Source: JAQVEB01 sp028698105 (GTDB taxonomy: Bacteria > Bacteroidota > Bacteroidia > Bacteroidales > Dysgonomonadaceae). Taken from it: 64,000 bases of DNA. Under the pieces are notes generated by a model. It saw nothing but the letters and a program-made list of their open reading frames with translations, did not search any database and was not told the origin of the DNA. Position 1 is the first letter of the stretch. Every line of letters starts with the position of its first letter. Below, piece after piece: positions 54,721 to 62,241 of this stretch. A program made the position numbers and the translations under genes. The stretch is taken from assembly GCA_964293155.1 (NCBI GenBank), contig CAXYYA010000013.1:5210-69209 (forward strand). The letters are read 5' to 3'.

Positions 54721-57135
54721 ATGAAATATCTGTATTTGATCGCAACCGTTTTGCTGTTGAATATCTTATCGGGATATGCAACGGAACCGGTACGATTAAT
54801 TCCTCAACCTTCCGAAGTCGAACAATTTGATGGCCTTTTTTCATTACGCGATAACATCAAAATCATCGGAAACAGTGAAACGAAGAACGAAGCAACATTT
54901 TTAGCAAATGTGCTGCAAAAAGGATTTGGACACACGCCGAAAATCGAAACAAGAGGACAGCGAATTAAGCTTCAAATAGACAAAGGTTTAAAAAATCAGT
55001 TGGGTGCGGAAGGTTATCTTCTTTCAACTACCGGGAAGAATATCATTCTGAAAGCGGCAACTTCCGCCGGTATTTTTTACGGCATACAAACCTTCAGACA
55101 GTTGCTCCCGGCTGATTTTGAGCACAACAACGCCGCAAAGGCTGTTGATATTCCCCGTGTGGAAATTACGGATAAACCGCGTTTCTCCTGGCGAGCGTTT
55201 ATGTTGGACGAATCGAGGCATTTCAAAGGTGCGGAGGAAGTGAAAAAACTGTTGGATGAAATGGCGCGACTGAAAATGAATACGTTTCATTGGCACCTTA
55301 CTGACGATCAGGGTTGGAGAATCGAAATAAAGAAATACCCAAAGCTAACGGAAATCGGCTCCAAACGAAACGATACACAAACAGCACGTAGAAGCGAGGG
55401 CAGAACCGGAAAACCACACGAAGGGTTTTATGCGCAAGAACAGATCAAAGATATTATTCGGTACGCAGCCGACCGACACATTACCATTGTTCCTGAAATT
55501 GAAATGCCCGGGCACGCCATGGCGGCTATAGCGGCGTATCCGTGGCTCGGCTCGCTGGGGACAACCACCGAAGTTCCCGTTACGTTCGGGAAAATGGATG
55601 ATTCATTTAATATATCCGACCCTAATGTAATTCAGTTTCTGAAAGACGTACTGGATGAAGTGATGGCGCTTTTTCCCGGAAAAGTGATTCATATCGGCGG
55701 AGATGAAGTAAATTTCAAAACGTGGGAGAATTCACAGGCAGTACAGGATTTTATGAAGAAAGAAAACCTGAAAACGCCCGTTGACCTGCAAATTTACTTT
55801 ACCAATCTTATTTCAAATTATATTGACAGTAAAGGGAAACGCATGATGGGTTGGAACGAAATTATGGGCGATGATATCCACGGAGAAAGAACGGCCAACG
55901 ATACGAAACCCGGACAAAAACTGGCTAAATCGGCTATCGTTCATTTTTGGAAAGGAAACCTCGATTTAATTAACCGCGCTGTGGCAGAAGGATACGATGT
56001 AGTCAATTCAAACCATTGGGACACCTATCTGGATTACACGTACGAACGTTTACCGTTATCAAAATCGTATGCATTTAATCCCATTCCCGACGGACTGGAT
56101 AAAAAGTACCAATCCCATATTCTGGGATACGGCACGCAAATATGGAGTGAATGGCTACCGACTGTGGAGAGTATGGAAAAACAAATTTTTCCCCGTTTAG
56201 CCGCTTACGCCGAAGTAGGATGGACAAAATTGGATAACAAAGATTACAACCGTTTTCTGCGCGCGCTCGAAAACCTGAAGAAACGGTGGAACACTGAAGG
56301 AATTTACTACACTCCTGATTTGCCCGGTGCGCAGAAAATTGATGAACGAACCCAATATTTTCCCAAACAGCAAATCCCCATAAGGCAATTGCCCTCCAAA
56401 GATAAAGTTTGGGTGTTTATCATGGCCGGTCAATCCAATATGTCAGGCCGCGGGCTGGTGGCGCCGCAAGATACCGTTCCCCAACAAAACATCATCACCA
56501 TAAATGATAAAAACGAATGGATTCAGGCAAAAGAACCATTGCATTTCTATCAACCCAACCTCACGGGACTGGATTGTGGAATGTCGTTTGCCCGGAAACT
56601 CGCAAGCGAAGTGGATAACGATATAACCATCGCCATACTTCCCGCTGCCGTTGGCGGAAGTTCAATAAAATATTGGCTCAACGATTCCATCTTTAACGGC
56701 GTGCATTTGCGAAGCAATCTGATCGAGAAAATTAATTTGGCCAAACAGTACGGTACGTTGAAAGGAGTTTTGTGGCATCAGGGAGAAAGCGATGCCACTC
56801 CCGAAAAAATACCCGAATACGAGTGCAATCTGAAAAAACTGTTTTATCTGATGCGTTTTATTGCGCAAGACAACGATTTGCCGATTGTTGCAGGCGAATT
56901 GGGGACTAAAGCCGTTGATAAAACTATGAAAGAAAATTGGTCTAAAATAACAACCATCATTCACAAAGTAGTTGCCGAAACACCGGATACGTATATCGTA
57001 AACACCGGCGATTTGAACGTGAAAGCAGATCATGTACATTTTGATGCGCCTTCGCAACGGCTTTTGGGTGAAAGATATGCTGAAAAATTTTCCGTGATCC
57101 TGAAAGAAAAAAACGCATCCGGTTTTAAAAATTAA
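54721..57135 (+). CDS. GH20 beta-N-acetylhexosaminidase fused to an SGNH acetylesterase domain
   Basis: This 804-residue exported protein joins two catalytic modules. After a signal peptide comes a GH20b domain (about 20-145) and a GH20 barrel (about 148-510), with FHWHLTDDQGWRIEIKKYP and the catalytic pair Asp328-Glu329 in HIGGDE. Acetamido-assisted hydrolysis of terminal beta-GlcNAc or GalNAc is expected. From about 560 a sialate-O-acetylesterase/CE6-like domain follows: the nucleophile block GQSNMSG (Ser572), WHQGESD near 685 and DHVHF (Asp770, His773). The C-terminal GH20 domain found in many relatives is replaced by the esterase. The fusion suggests a substrate that carries O-acetyl groups near the terminal HexNAc. 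I used the ATG at 54721; another is 12 bases upstream. Confidence 0.88.
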   Translation: MKYLYLIATVLLLNILSGYATEPVRLIPQPSEVEQFDGLFSLRDNIKIIGNSETKNEATFLANVLQKGFGHTPKIETRGQRIKLQIDKGLKNQLGAEGYLLSTTGKNIILKAATSAGIFYGIQTFRQLLPADFEHNNAAKAVDIPRVEITDKPRFSWRAFMLDESRHFKGAEEVKKLLDEMARLKMNTFHWHLTDDQGWRIEIKKYPKLTEIGSKRNDTQTARRSEGRTGKPHEGFYAQEQIKDIIRYAADRHITIVPEIEMPGHAMAAIAAYPWLGSLGTTTEVPVTFGKMDDSFNISDPNVIQFLKDVLDEVMALFPGKVIHIGGDEVNFKTWENSQAVQDFMKKENLKTPVDLQIYFTNLISNYIDSKGKRMMGWNEIMGDDIHGERTANDTKPGQKLAKSAIVHFWKGNLDLINRAVAEGYDVVNSNHWDTYLDYTYERLPLSKSYAFNPIPDGLDKKYQSHILGYGTQIWSEWLPTVESMEKQIFPRLAAYAEVGWTKLDNKDYNRFLRALENLKKRWNTEGIYYTPDLPGAQKIDERTQYFPKQQIPIRQLPSKDKVWVFIMAGQSNMSGRGLVAPQDTVPQQNIITINDKNEWIQAKEPLHFYQPNLTGLDCGMSFARKLASEVDNDITIAILPAAVGGSSIKYWLNDSIFNGVHLRSNLIEKINLAKQYGTLKGVLWHQGESDATPEKIPEYECNLKKLFYLMRFIAQDNDLPIVAGELGTKAVDKTMKENWSKITTIIHKVVAETPDTYIVNTGDLNVKADHVHFDAPSQRLLGERYAEKFSVILKEKNASGFKN

Positions 57136-57179
57136 AGATAATATTCATCGCTCATTGCCTCTATTCAAAATAAGTACAT

Positions 57180-57187
57180 TACATTTG
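57180..57187 (+). promoter_or_regulatory. Promoter -7 box before the secreted Gfo/Idh gene
   Basis: TACATTTG matches TAnnTTTG, 33 bases before the ATG, in the 85-base gap after the GH20-esterase gene. It suggests a separate transcript start within the locus. Confidence 0.5.
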
Positions 57188-57220
57188 CAGAACCCCAAAC
57201 GAAATCATTAATCAATTCAT

Positions 57221-58228
57221 ATGAAAGTCAAAATCATTTTCTTAGTCGGTTTGTTGGTGGGCATGGGGTTTTTATTCGCCACGCACGCCCAAATAAAAAT
57301 AGGAATTATCGGATTAGACACCTCGCATTCAACGGCATTTACACAGCTTCTGAATGGTGACAATAAGAAAGCGGAGTACAACGACTTCAAAATTGTGGCT
57401 GCGTATCCTTACGGATCCAAAACCATAAAATCGAGCTACGATCGTATTCCGGGTTATATTGAACAAGTTGAAAAACTGGGAGTTGAAATCGTTCCTTCCA
57501 TCGCAGATTTATTGAAGAAAGTAGATTGTGTGATGCTCGAAACCAACGACGGAAATCTGCATCTGGAGCAGGCAAATGAGGTCTTCAAATCGGGTAAAAT
57601 CATGTTTATAGATAAGCCCATCGGGGCATCGTTGGCTCAGACGATCGCCATTTTTGAGCTATCGAAAAAATACAATGTACCTATTTTCTCTTCATCGGCG
57701 CTACGTTTTGTAAAGCAGACTCAAAAGTTACGAAACGGAGAACTCGGCCGGGTTGTTGGAGCCGACTGCTATTCTCCCGCCCACAAAGAACCGTCTCATC
57801 CCGATTTTGGCTGGTATGGCATTCATGGCGTAGAAACGTTGTTCTCCGTTATGGGAACAGGCTGTGTTTCGGTAAATCGCATGTCGGCAGACAGCACCGA
57901 TGTGGTGGTAGGAAAATGGGCAGATGGCCATATTGGCACTTTTCGTGGAATTCAGCAGGGAAAACAGGGATATGGAGGCACGGCTTTCACAACCAAGGGC
58001 ATCGTTCCGGTTGGCACTTACGAAGGATACGAATCGCTTTTGATGGAGATTCTCAATTTCTTCAAAACACGTGTAGCGCCCGTTTCCGAGAAAGAAACCA
58101 TCGAAATTTTCACGTTTATGGAAGCTTCGAACGAAAGCAAGCGAAAAGACGGAAAAATTATTTCGATGGAAGACACTTACCGCAAGGGAGTTAACGACGC
58201 AAAAAAACTGATTCGAAAATTGAAATAA
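57221..58228 (+). CDS. Secreted Gfo/Idh/MocA-family oxidoreductase
   Basis: This 335-residue protein has a signal peptide (to about THAQ, residue 25) and then a Rossmann fold (IKIGIIGLDTSHSTAF, with a modified GxGxxG loop). DKPIGASL near 128 stands where the family has EKP. The C-terminal alpha/beta substrate domain includes GWYGIHGVETLFSVMG. These enzymes use a tightly bound NAD(P) to oxidise or epimerise sugars, and exported members keep the cofactor. The loss of two glycines in the nucleotide loop leaves cofactor binding uncertain. Confidence 0.75.
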   Translation: MKVKIIFLVGLLVGMGFLFATHAQIKIGIIGLDTSHSTAFTQLLNGDNKKAEYNDFKIVAAYPYGSKTIKSSYDRIPGYIEQVEKLGVEIVPSIADLLKKVDCVMLETNDGNLHLEQANEVFKSGKIMFIDKPIGASLAQTIAIFELSKKYNVPIFSSSALRFVKQTQKLRNGELGRVVGADCYSPAHKEPSHPDFGWYGIHGVETLFSVMGTGCVSVNRMSADSTDVVVGKWADGHIGTFRGIQQGKQGYGGTAFTTKGIVPVGTYEGYESLLMEILNFFKTRVAPVSEKETIEIFTFMEASNESKRKDGKIISMEDTYRKGVNDAKKLIRKLK

Positions 58229-58309
58229 TAAAAATGCGTTACGCAAGATATGGCATGTTTGCATGAGTTTCCCGTTTAAATAACATCAACACAAGAAAAC
58301 AAACCCTTT

Positions 58310-59473
58310 ATGGATATGACATCCGTGCAACATTCCACCTATAATCCGGTTACACGGAATACGGAAGGAGAAAAGTTCAAAAAATCGAGGTTGAAATCCA
58401 TTGACGCCTTAAGAGGCTTCGATATGTTTTGGATTATGGGGATCGGAAGCGCTATCTTTCAGATCGCCGAAATACAAAAAACGCCGTTTTGGTCGGCCCT
58501 GGCCTTGCAATTCGAACATCCGTATTGGAACGGTTTTACGTTTTGGGACCTGATCTTCCCGTTGTTTATGTTTCTCTCGGGATTATCGTCTCCGTTCTCC
58601 GTTAACAACCAACTAAAAAAAGGACGTTCTAAGCAGCAGATTTTATGGAAAGTTGTGAAACGCGGAATGATTTTGGTTCTGTTGGGAATAATTTACAACG
58701 CACAGGGACTTGTTCTTAAACCTCTTGATGAATATCGCTACGCGAGTGTGTTAGGTAAAATCGGGTTAAGTTATATTTTTGCGAACATAATCTATTTATA
58801 CGCAAAACCGAAGGGGCAAATTATCTGGTACTGGGCCTTATTGATCGGATACTGGCTTTTATTGAAATTTACGTCCGCACCGGGGTATCCGATGGGCGAC
58901 CTTACCGAGCCCGGGAATTTTATGTCGTATTTCGACCGGAATGTATTGCCCGGAAAACTATCGAGAGGGATTCACGATACCGTTGGGCTGTTATGCACCG
59001 TAACCGGCGTAGCAACCACGCTTTTAGGCGTGATAACGGGCGATTTTCTGAGAAAACATCCGATGAAGCCCTCGAAAAAGGCACAATGGTTTGCCATTGC
59101 GGGGGCAGGGTTAATTTTACTGGCGTTGGTTTGGAATATTGACTTCCCGATAAACAAGAACCTGTGGTCGAGTTCGTTTACCGTTTTAACCGGTGGCATC
59201 AGTTTATTGTTGTTCGCCCTCTTCTATTTTATAATTGATGTCAAAGGTTACGATAAATGGACTTTCTTTTTCCGTGTGATCGGGATGAATTCCATTTTCA
59301 TTTATATCTCGCCTGTTTTCATTAGTTACAGCTACACAGCCAACAAACTGTTCGGTTCGATAGGAGCATTATTCGGTGTGTACGAAGCACCGGTAATGCG
59401 ACTCTTTGCGGTTGTGGTAGCGTGGTTGGTGCTTTATTTCTTATACAAGAAAAATGTTTTTCTGAAAATATAA
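58310..59473 (+). CDS. nagX: NagX-like (DUF5009) membrane acyltransferase, heparan-alpha-glucosaminide N-acetyltransferase family
   Basis: This 387-residue inner-membrane protein has about ten membrane segments and the family start KSRLKSIDALRGFDMFWIMG (about 25-44). FWDLIFPLFMFLSG follows near 80. Relatives include the lysosomal enzyme that acetylates terminal glucosamine of heparan and NagX, which is found in bacterial chitin and GlcNAc clusters. In this locus it could re-acetylate glucosamine residues with cytoplasmic acetyl-CoA so that GH20 enzymes can cut them. That is an inference from the family and the neighbours. It is the last gene of the locus. Confidence 0.82.
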   Translation: MDMTSVQHSTYNPVTRNTEGEKFKKSRLKSIDALRGFDMFWIMGIGSAIFQIAEIQKTPFWSALALQFEHPYWNGFTFWDLIFPLFMFLSGLSSPFSVNNQLKKGRSKQQILWKVVKRGMILVLLGIIYNAQGLVLKPLDEYRYASVLGKIGLSYIFANIIYLYAKPKGQIIWYWALLIGYWLLLKFTSAPGYPMGDLTEPGNFMSYFDRNVLPGKLSRGIHDTVGLLCTVTGVATTLLGVITGDFLRKHPMKPSKKAQWFAIAGAGLILLALVWNIDFPINKNLWSSSFTVLTGGISLLLFALFYFIIDVKGYDKWTFFFRVIGMNSIFIYISPVFISYSYTANKLFGSIGALFGVYEAPVMRLFAVVVAWLVLYFLYKKNVFLKI

Positions 59474-59487
59474 GATCAATTCACTTC

Positions 59488-59518
59488 GAGATGAAAATAA
59501 GTGTTACAGTTTCATCTC
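59488..59518. repeat. Hairpin at the convergent nagX / Gfo-Idh junction
   Basis: GAGATGAAA and TTTCATCTC form a perfect 9-bp stem with a 13-base loop. It overlaps the last codons of the minus-strand gene. No T run follows on either strand, so a terminator role is uncertain. Confidence 0.4.
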
Positions 59519-60847
59519 CCACCCTTTTTCGTATTTTCGGCTCCAGAGTTTTTGAGCGTCTTTGTTATTCACAATGTGGCCGTTGGAAGGATCGGTTTGC
59601 AGTACGCTCTTTGTTCGCTGAGCGATGTTTCCCAACAGCGCAAGGGTTGTGCTAACGGCCCCCGCGTTAATATCTGCATAGAGGGGCGTTCCTTTCCGTA
59701 TTCCGTCGAGGAAATTCGAAAAATGAAAGGCATCCAGTTTCTGAGAGGGGTTGCGGGTATCTCCGGGACGGAATTCAATTTCACTTTTAACCTCCTTGAT
59801 CAGCTTACTCTTCAAATCATAAACCTTATATTCGTTTCCGCCACCGATAAAGAGCGAGCCGTTTTCACCGTAGAAAAATGCGCCCACGGTTGAACCCTCC
59901 AACGTTTGGCCGTTGCAGCTGCGTCCTTCCCACGACATCATCTTATCTTTGCCGAAAGCCATGTTAATAACCTGTGTATCGGGGAATTGCCAATCGTCGT
60001 TGAAACGGTATCTTCCTCCGGTAGAACTCACTTCCGTGGGATAAGTCAATCCCATACCCAATCGAAGCAGATCAATAAAGTGCACGGCATTGTTGCCCGA
60101 TTCTCCCGTGCCCCAGTCGTAGAACCAATGCCAGTTGTAATGGACAACGTTATCTTTGTAATTTTTCACGCGAGGCGCCGGCCCTTGCCAAAGCTCCCAA
60201 TCGAGCCATTCGGGAACAGCAGCTATCTTTCCGGTTCCTATTGATGCGCGGTTGTTGGTGTACCACGCTTTCCCGAAATACACATTTCCGATTACGCCGT
60301 TTTGAATTTCTTGGATTGCGTTGATGACATTCGGCCACGACCGGCGTTGCATTCCGGTTGCTGCGACAACATTGTATTTTTTTACGGCCTGCATCAACAT
60401 CTCGCTTTCGGCGGGATTGTGGCTGGTTGGTTTTTCGAGATAAACGTGTTTTCCGGCTTTCATGGCCATAAGCGCTCCGGGAGCATGCCAATGTTCCGGC
60501 GTGGCAATAAACACGGCATCAATATCTTTTCTTTCAAGTAGCCGGCGAAGGTCTTTTTCCGCTTTTGGCGTATTTCCTGCAATGTTTTTTACTGTTGCGA
60601 TGCATTTATCCAGGGCACGCTTATCCACATCGCACACATAGGCGATCTCACAACCGTTCTCTTTCGCAAACCCCTCGGCAAGAGCAAGTCCTCTCGCGTT
60701 AACCCCGATAGCCCCTATGCGTATCTTATCGTTTGCTCCGATTATGTTTTTATAGCTTTTGGCGCTAAAACCCGGCAAAACGCCGCCTACCGATACCAGT
60801 GTTGTGCCGATGGCGGCTTTTTTAATAAATTCGCGTCTTGTTGTCAT
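59504..60847 (-). CDS. TAT-exported Gfo/Idh/MocA-family oxidoreductase
   Basis: This 447-residue protein has a twin-arginine signal (TTRREFIKKAA, then a hydrophobic stretch to about residue 28), a Rossmann domain (IRIGAIGVNARG near 42) and the EKP motif in HVYLEKPTSHNP (about 134). The C-terminal domain holds NWHWFYDWGTGESGNNAVHFIDLLRLG (about 225-250), with conserved His and Asp residues of exported sugar dehydrogenases. Use of the TAT path fits a protein that folds around NAD(P) before export. GH109 glycosidases share this fold and signal, so an alpha-N-acetylgalactosaminidase activity is a less likely alternative. It is convergent with nagX. Confidence 0.8.
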   Translation of the reverse strand: MTTRREFIKKAAIGTTLVSVGGVLPGFSAKSYKNIIGANDKIRIGAIGVNARGLALAEGFAKENGCEIAYVCDVDKRALDKCIATVKNIAGNTPKAEKDLRRLLERKDIDAVFIATPEHWHAPGALMAMKAGKHVYLEKPTSHNPAESEMLMQAVKKYNVVAATGMQRRSWPNVINAIQEIQNGVIGNVYFGKAWYTNNRASIGTGKIAAVPEWLDWELWQGPAPRVKNYKDNVVHYNWHWFYDWGTGESGNNAVHFIDLLRLGMGLTYPTEVSSTGGRYRFNDDWQFPDTQVINMAFGKDKMMSWEGRSCNGQTLEGSTVGAFFYGENGSLFIGGGNEYKVYDLKSKLIKEVKSEIEFRPGDTRNPSQKLDAFHFSNFLDGIRKGTPLYADINAGAVSTTLALLGNIAQRTKSVLQTDPSNGHIVNNKDAQKLWSRKYEKGWEMKL

Positions 60848-60882
60848 GATAATAATTTTTCGAAAAATATGGCAGTTTCATA

Positions 60883-60890
60883 CAAAAATA
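60883..60890 (-). promoter_or_regulatory. Promoter -7 box of the TAT-exported Gfo/Idh gene
   Basis: TATTTTTG on the minus strand fits TAnnTTTG, 35 bases before the ATG. Confidence 0.45.
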
Positions 60891-60960
60891 CAAAATATAT
60901 CCTGAACGATTTCGCTTTTTCCGTTTGATTATCATCAAAAAACGCAGAAATATAAAAAAG

Positions 60961-61339
60961 AAGAGGTTGTCTCAAAAGTAAAATCTGCTATCAAATTGTC
61001 ATTCTGAATGAATCCGCCAACTGGCGGAGAAATGAAGAATCTATTTAACTTAATAATGTAGATGTTTCACTTCGTTACCAATTACAGATTTTGATAATCT
61101 GATTTTAAGTTATTATAGATTTCTCACTTTGTTCGAAATGACAACCGCAGATAGTTGGGCTTCAAGTCAGTTGTCATGTTGGAGCAAAGCGGAAATCCCG
61201 ATTATCGGGGCCGACGAAAGGAGGCATCTGTTTAATTAAATTGTATGATTATCATTCATGTCATTTCCTCTTTATGCCCAATTTTTGGGTGGGGACTCAA
61301 CACAATGAAACTACAGTGATACTTTTGGGACAACCTCTT
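60961..61339. mobile_element. 379-bp MITE-like element with 20-bp terminal inverted repeats
   Basis: The left end (60961-60980) and right end (61320-61339) are inverted copies, GAGGTTGTCTCAAAAGT against GAGGTTGTCCCAAAAGT in the core, with one mismatch. Such ends are like those of Bacteroidota insertion sequences, but the interior has no transposase. Inside are inverted copies of a TTGTCATT...AATCTA repeat (60996-61043 and 61116-61144), a CCGCC/GGCGG hairpin and a GTCATG...GCATCTG repeat (61173-61230). No clear target duplication is visible. Confidence 0.75.
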
Positions 61340-61349
61340 TATCTATAAT

Positions 61350-61862
61350 TTACTTCTTGTCAATTCCTAATTGCGAAAGTGTGAAGTTTTTATACAGGAT
61401 TTTCATGTTGTTCGTATCGTTCTCTACTTCATAATTATCTATATGATAAAGCTGAACAACACGTAAATTATTTGTAACAGAATCCATCACATAGAACTTT
61501 AGAAATAAATATTGAAAATAATCCCCGCCTGCCGAAATTACTGGTTCGCCTCCTACATAACCCGTAATATCGGGTTTCAAAAGAATTTCTTTCCATTCCG
61601 ATTTATCCTTGTATTCAAATTTCGCAAAGTCTATTAGTCCAATTGTAAAGTTACTGTTATTATTATAACGAAAAATAATGGCGTTTTTGTTTTTATCGAA
61701 ATAAACGAAATCGCAAGTTAAGGGCGCCAAATCTTTCTTTTCTTCCAATTCAGTTGCATTAACATCTTGTTTATCATTCTCTTTTCTGGTATTTGTACAT
61801 GAAAAAAGTAAAATAAAAAAACTAATGATAAAAAATATGGCTAGGTATCTCGTATGTTTCAT
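61350..61862 (-). CDS. Lipoprotein of unknown function
   Basis: This 170-residue lipoprotein starts MKHTRYLAIFFIISFF and has a lipobox ILLFSC (Cys at about 22). A charged linker (TRKENDKQDVNATELEEKKD) and a beta-rich domain of about 120 residues follow. I do not recognise a family. Its stop lies 10 bases from the right end of the MITE-like element. The frame extends upstream to 61955, through the CsbD terminator, but the ATG at 61860-61862 starts the signal peptide. AT-rich codon use suggests an accessory gene. Confidence 0.6.
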   Translation of the reverse strand: MKHTRYLAIFFIISFFILLFSCTNTRKENDKQDVNATELEEKKDLAPLTCDFVYFDKNKNAIIFRYNNNSNFTIGLIDFAKFEYKDKSEWKEILLKPDITGYVGGEPVISAGGDYFQYLFLKFYVMDSVTNNLRVVQLYHIDNYEVENDTNNMKILYKNFTLSQLGIDKK

Positions 61863-61877
61863 AAATGTGAGAAGAGA

Positions 61878-61909
61878 TAAAAAAAGGCGATGAGTTATCC
61901 GCATCGCCT
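61878..61909 (-). terminator. Rho-independent terminator after the CsbD-like gene
   Basis: On the minus strand, AGGCGATG pairs with CATCGCCT around a 9-base loop and is followed by seven T. It sits 17 bases after the CsbD stop. Confidence 0.85.
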
Positions 61910-61926
61910 CTCCTTTAAAAAAATGC

Positions 61927-62127
61927 TTAATCAAATTCCTGCATTTGTTCGTCAATCCAGACTTTGAGGTCGTCTTTGGATTTTCCGGTTTTTTCCTGCA
62001 GTCGGCCTAAAAGTTCATCTTCTTTACCTTCAACATACAACAAATCGTCATCGGTAAGGTCGCCCCATTGTTGTTTGGCTTTACCTTTTAGCTGATTCCA
62101 TTTTCCTTTCCAAGTTAAATCTGACAT
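61927..62127 (-). CDS. CsbD-like stress protein
   Basis: This is a 66-residue hydrophilic protein of the CsbD family. It opens MSDLTWKGKWNQLKGKAKQQWGDLTDDDL and has the second motif GKEDELLGRLQEKTG. The family is general-stress associated and its molecular role is unknown. The ATG at 62125-62127 gives the standard start; an 18-codon upstream extension is rejected as unlike the family. A strong terminator follows. Confidence 0.88.
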   Translation of the reverse strand: MSDLTWKGKWNQLKGKAKQQWGDLTDDDLLYVEGKEDELLGRLQEKTGKSKDDLKVWIDEQMQEFD

Positions 62128-62241
62128 AATTTTTCCTTTCTTTCGTTTATCTGCGTACCAACGGGTACATAAATTAAACATTTTCGAAAGAAAAGATGTT
62201 GAACACTTTAACGTTAATTATGGATTTTAAGGGTATCTTTC

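Larger units (their letters stand above)
60848..61349. other. 502-base gap holding a MITE-like element
   Basis: No gene is visible. The first 110 bases contain the promoter of the minus-strand Gfo/Idh gene (TATTTTTG at 60883-60890). The rest, 60961-61339, is the inverted-repeat-bounded element listed separately. Confidence 0.75.

Noticed and set aside
59488..59518. Standard terminator at the nagX end
   Set aside because: The stem is perfect, but neither strand has a T run, and it overlaps the coding end of the opposing gene.
59504..60847. GH109 alpha-N-acetylgalactosaminidase as the primary call
   Set aside because: The TAT signal and fold fit, but I cannot confirm GH109-specific residues by eye, and the general exported Gfo/Idh family is equally good.
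60961..61339. A riboswitch or structured RNA in the 500-base gap
   Set aside because: The inverted terminal repeats and nested dispersed repeats explain the structure better, and the nearest downstream genes on either strand do not start at it.
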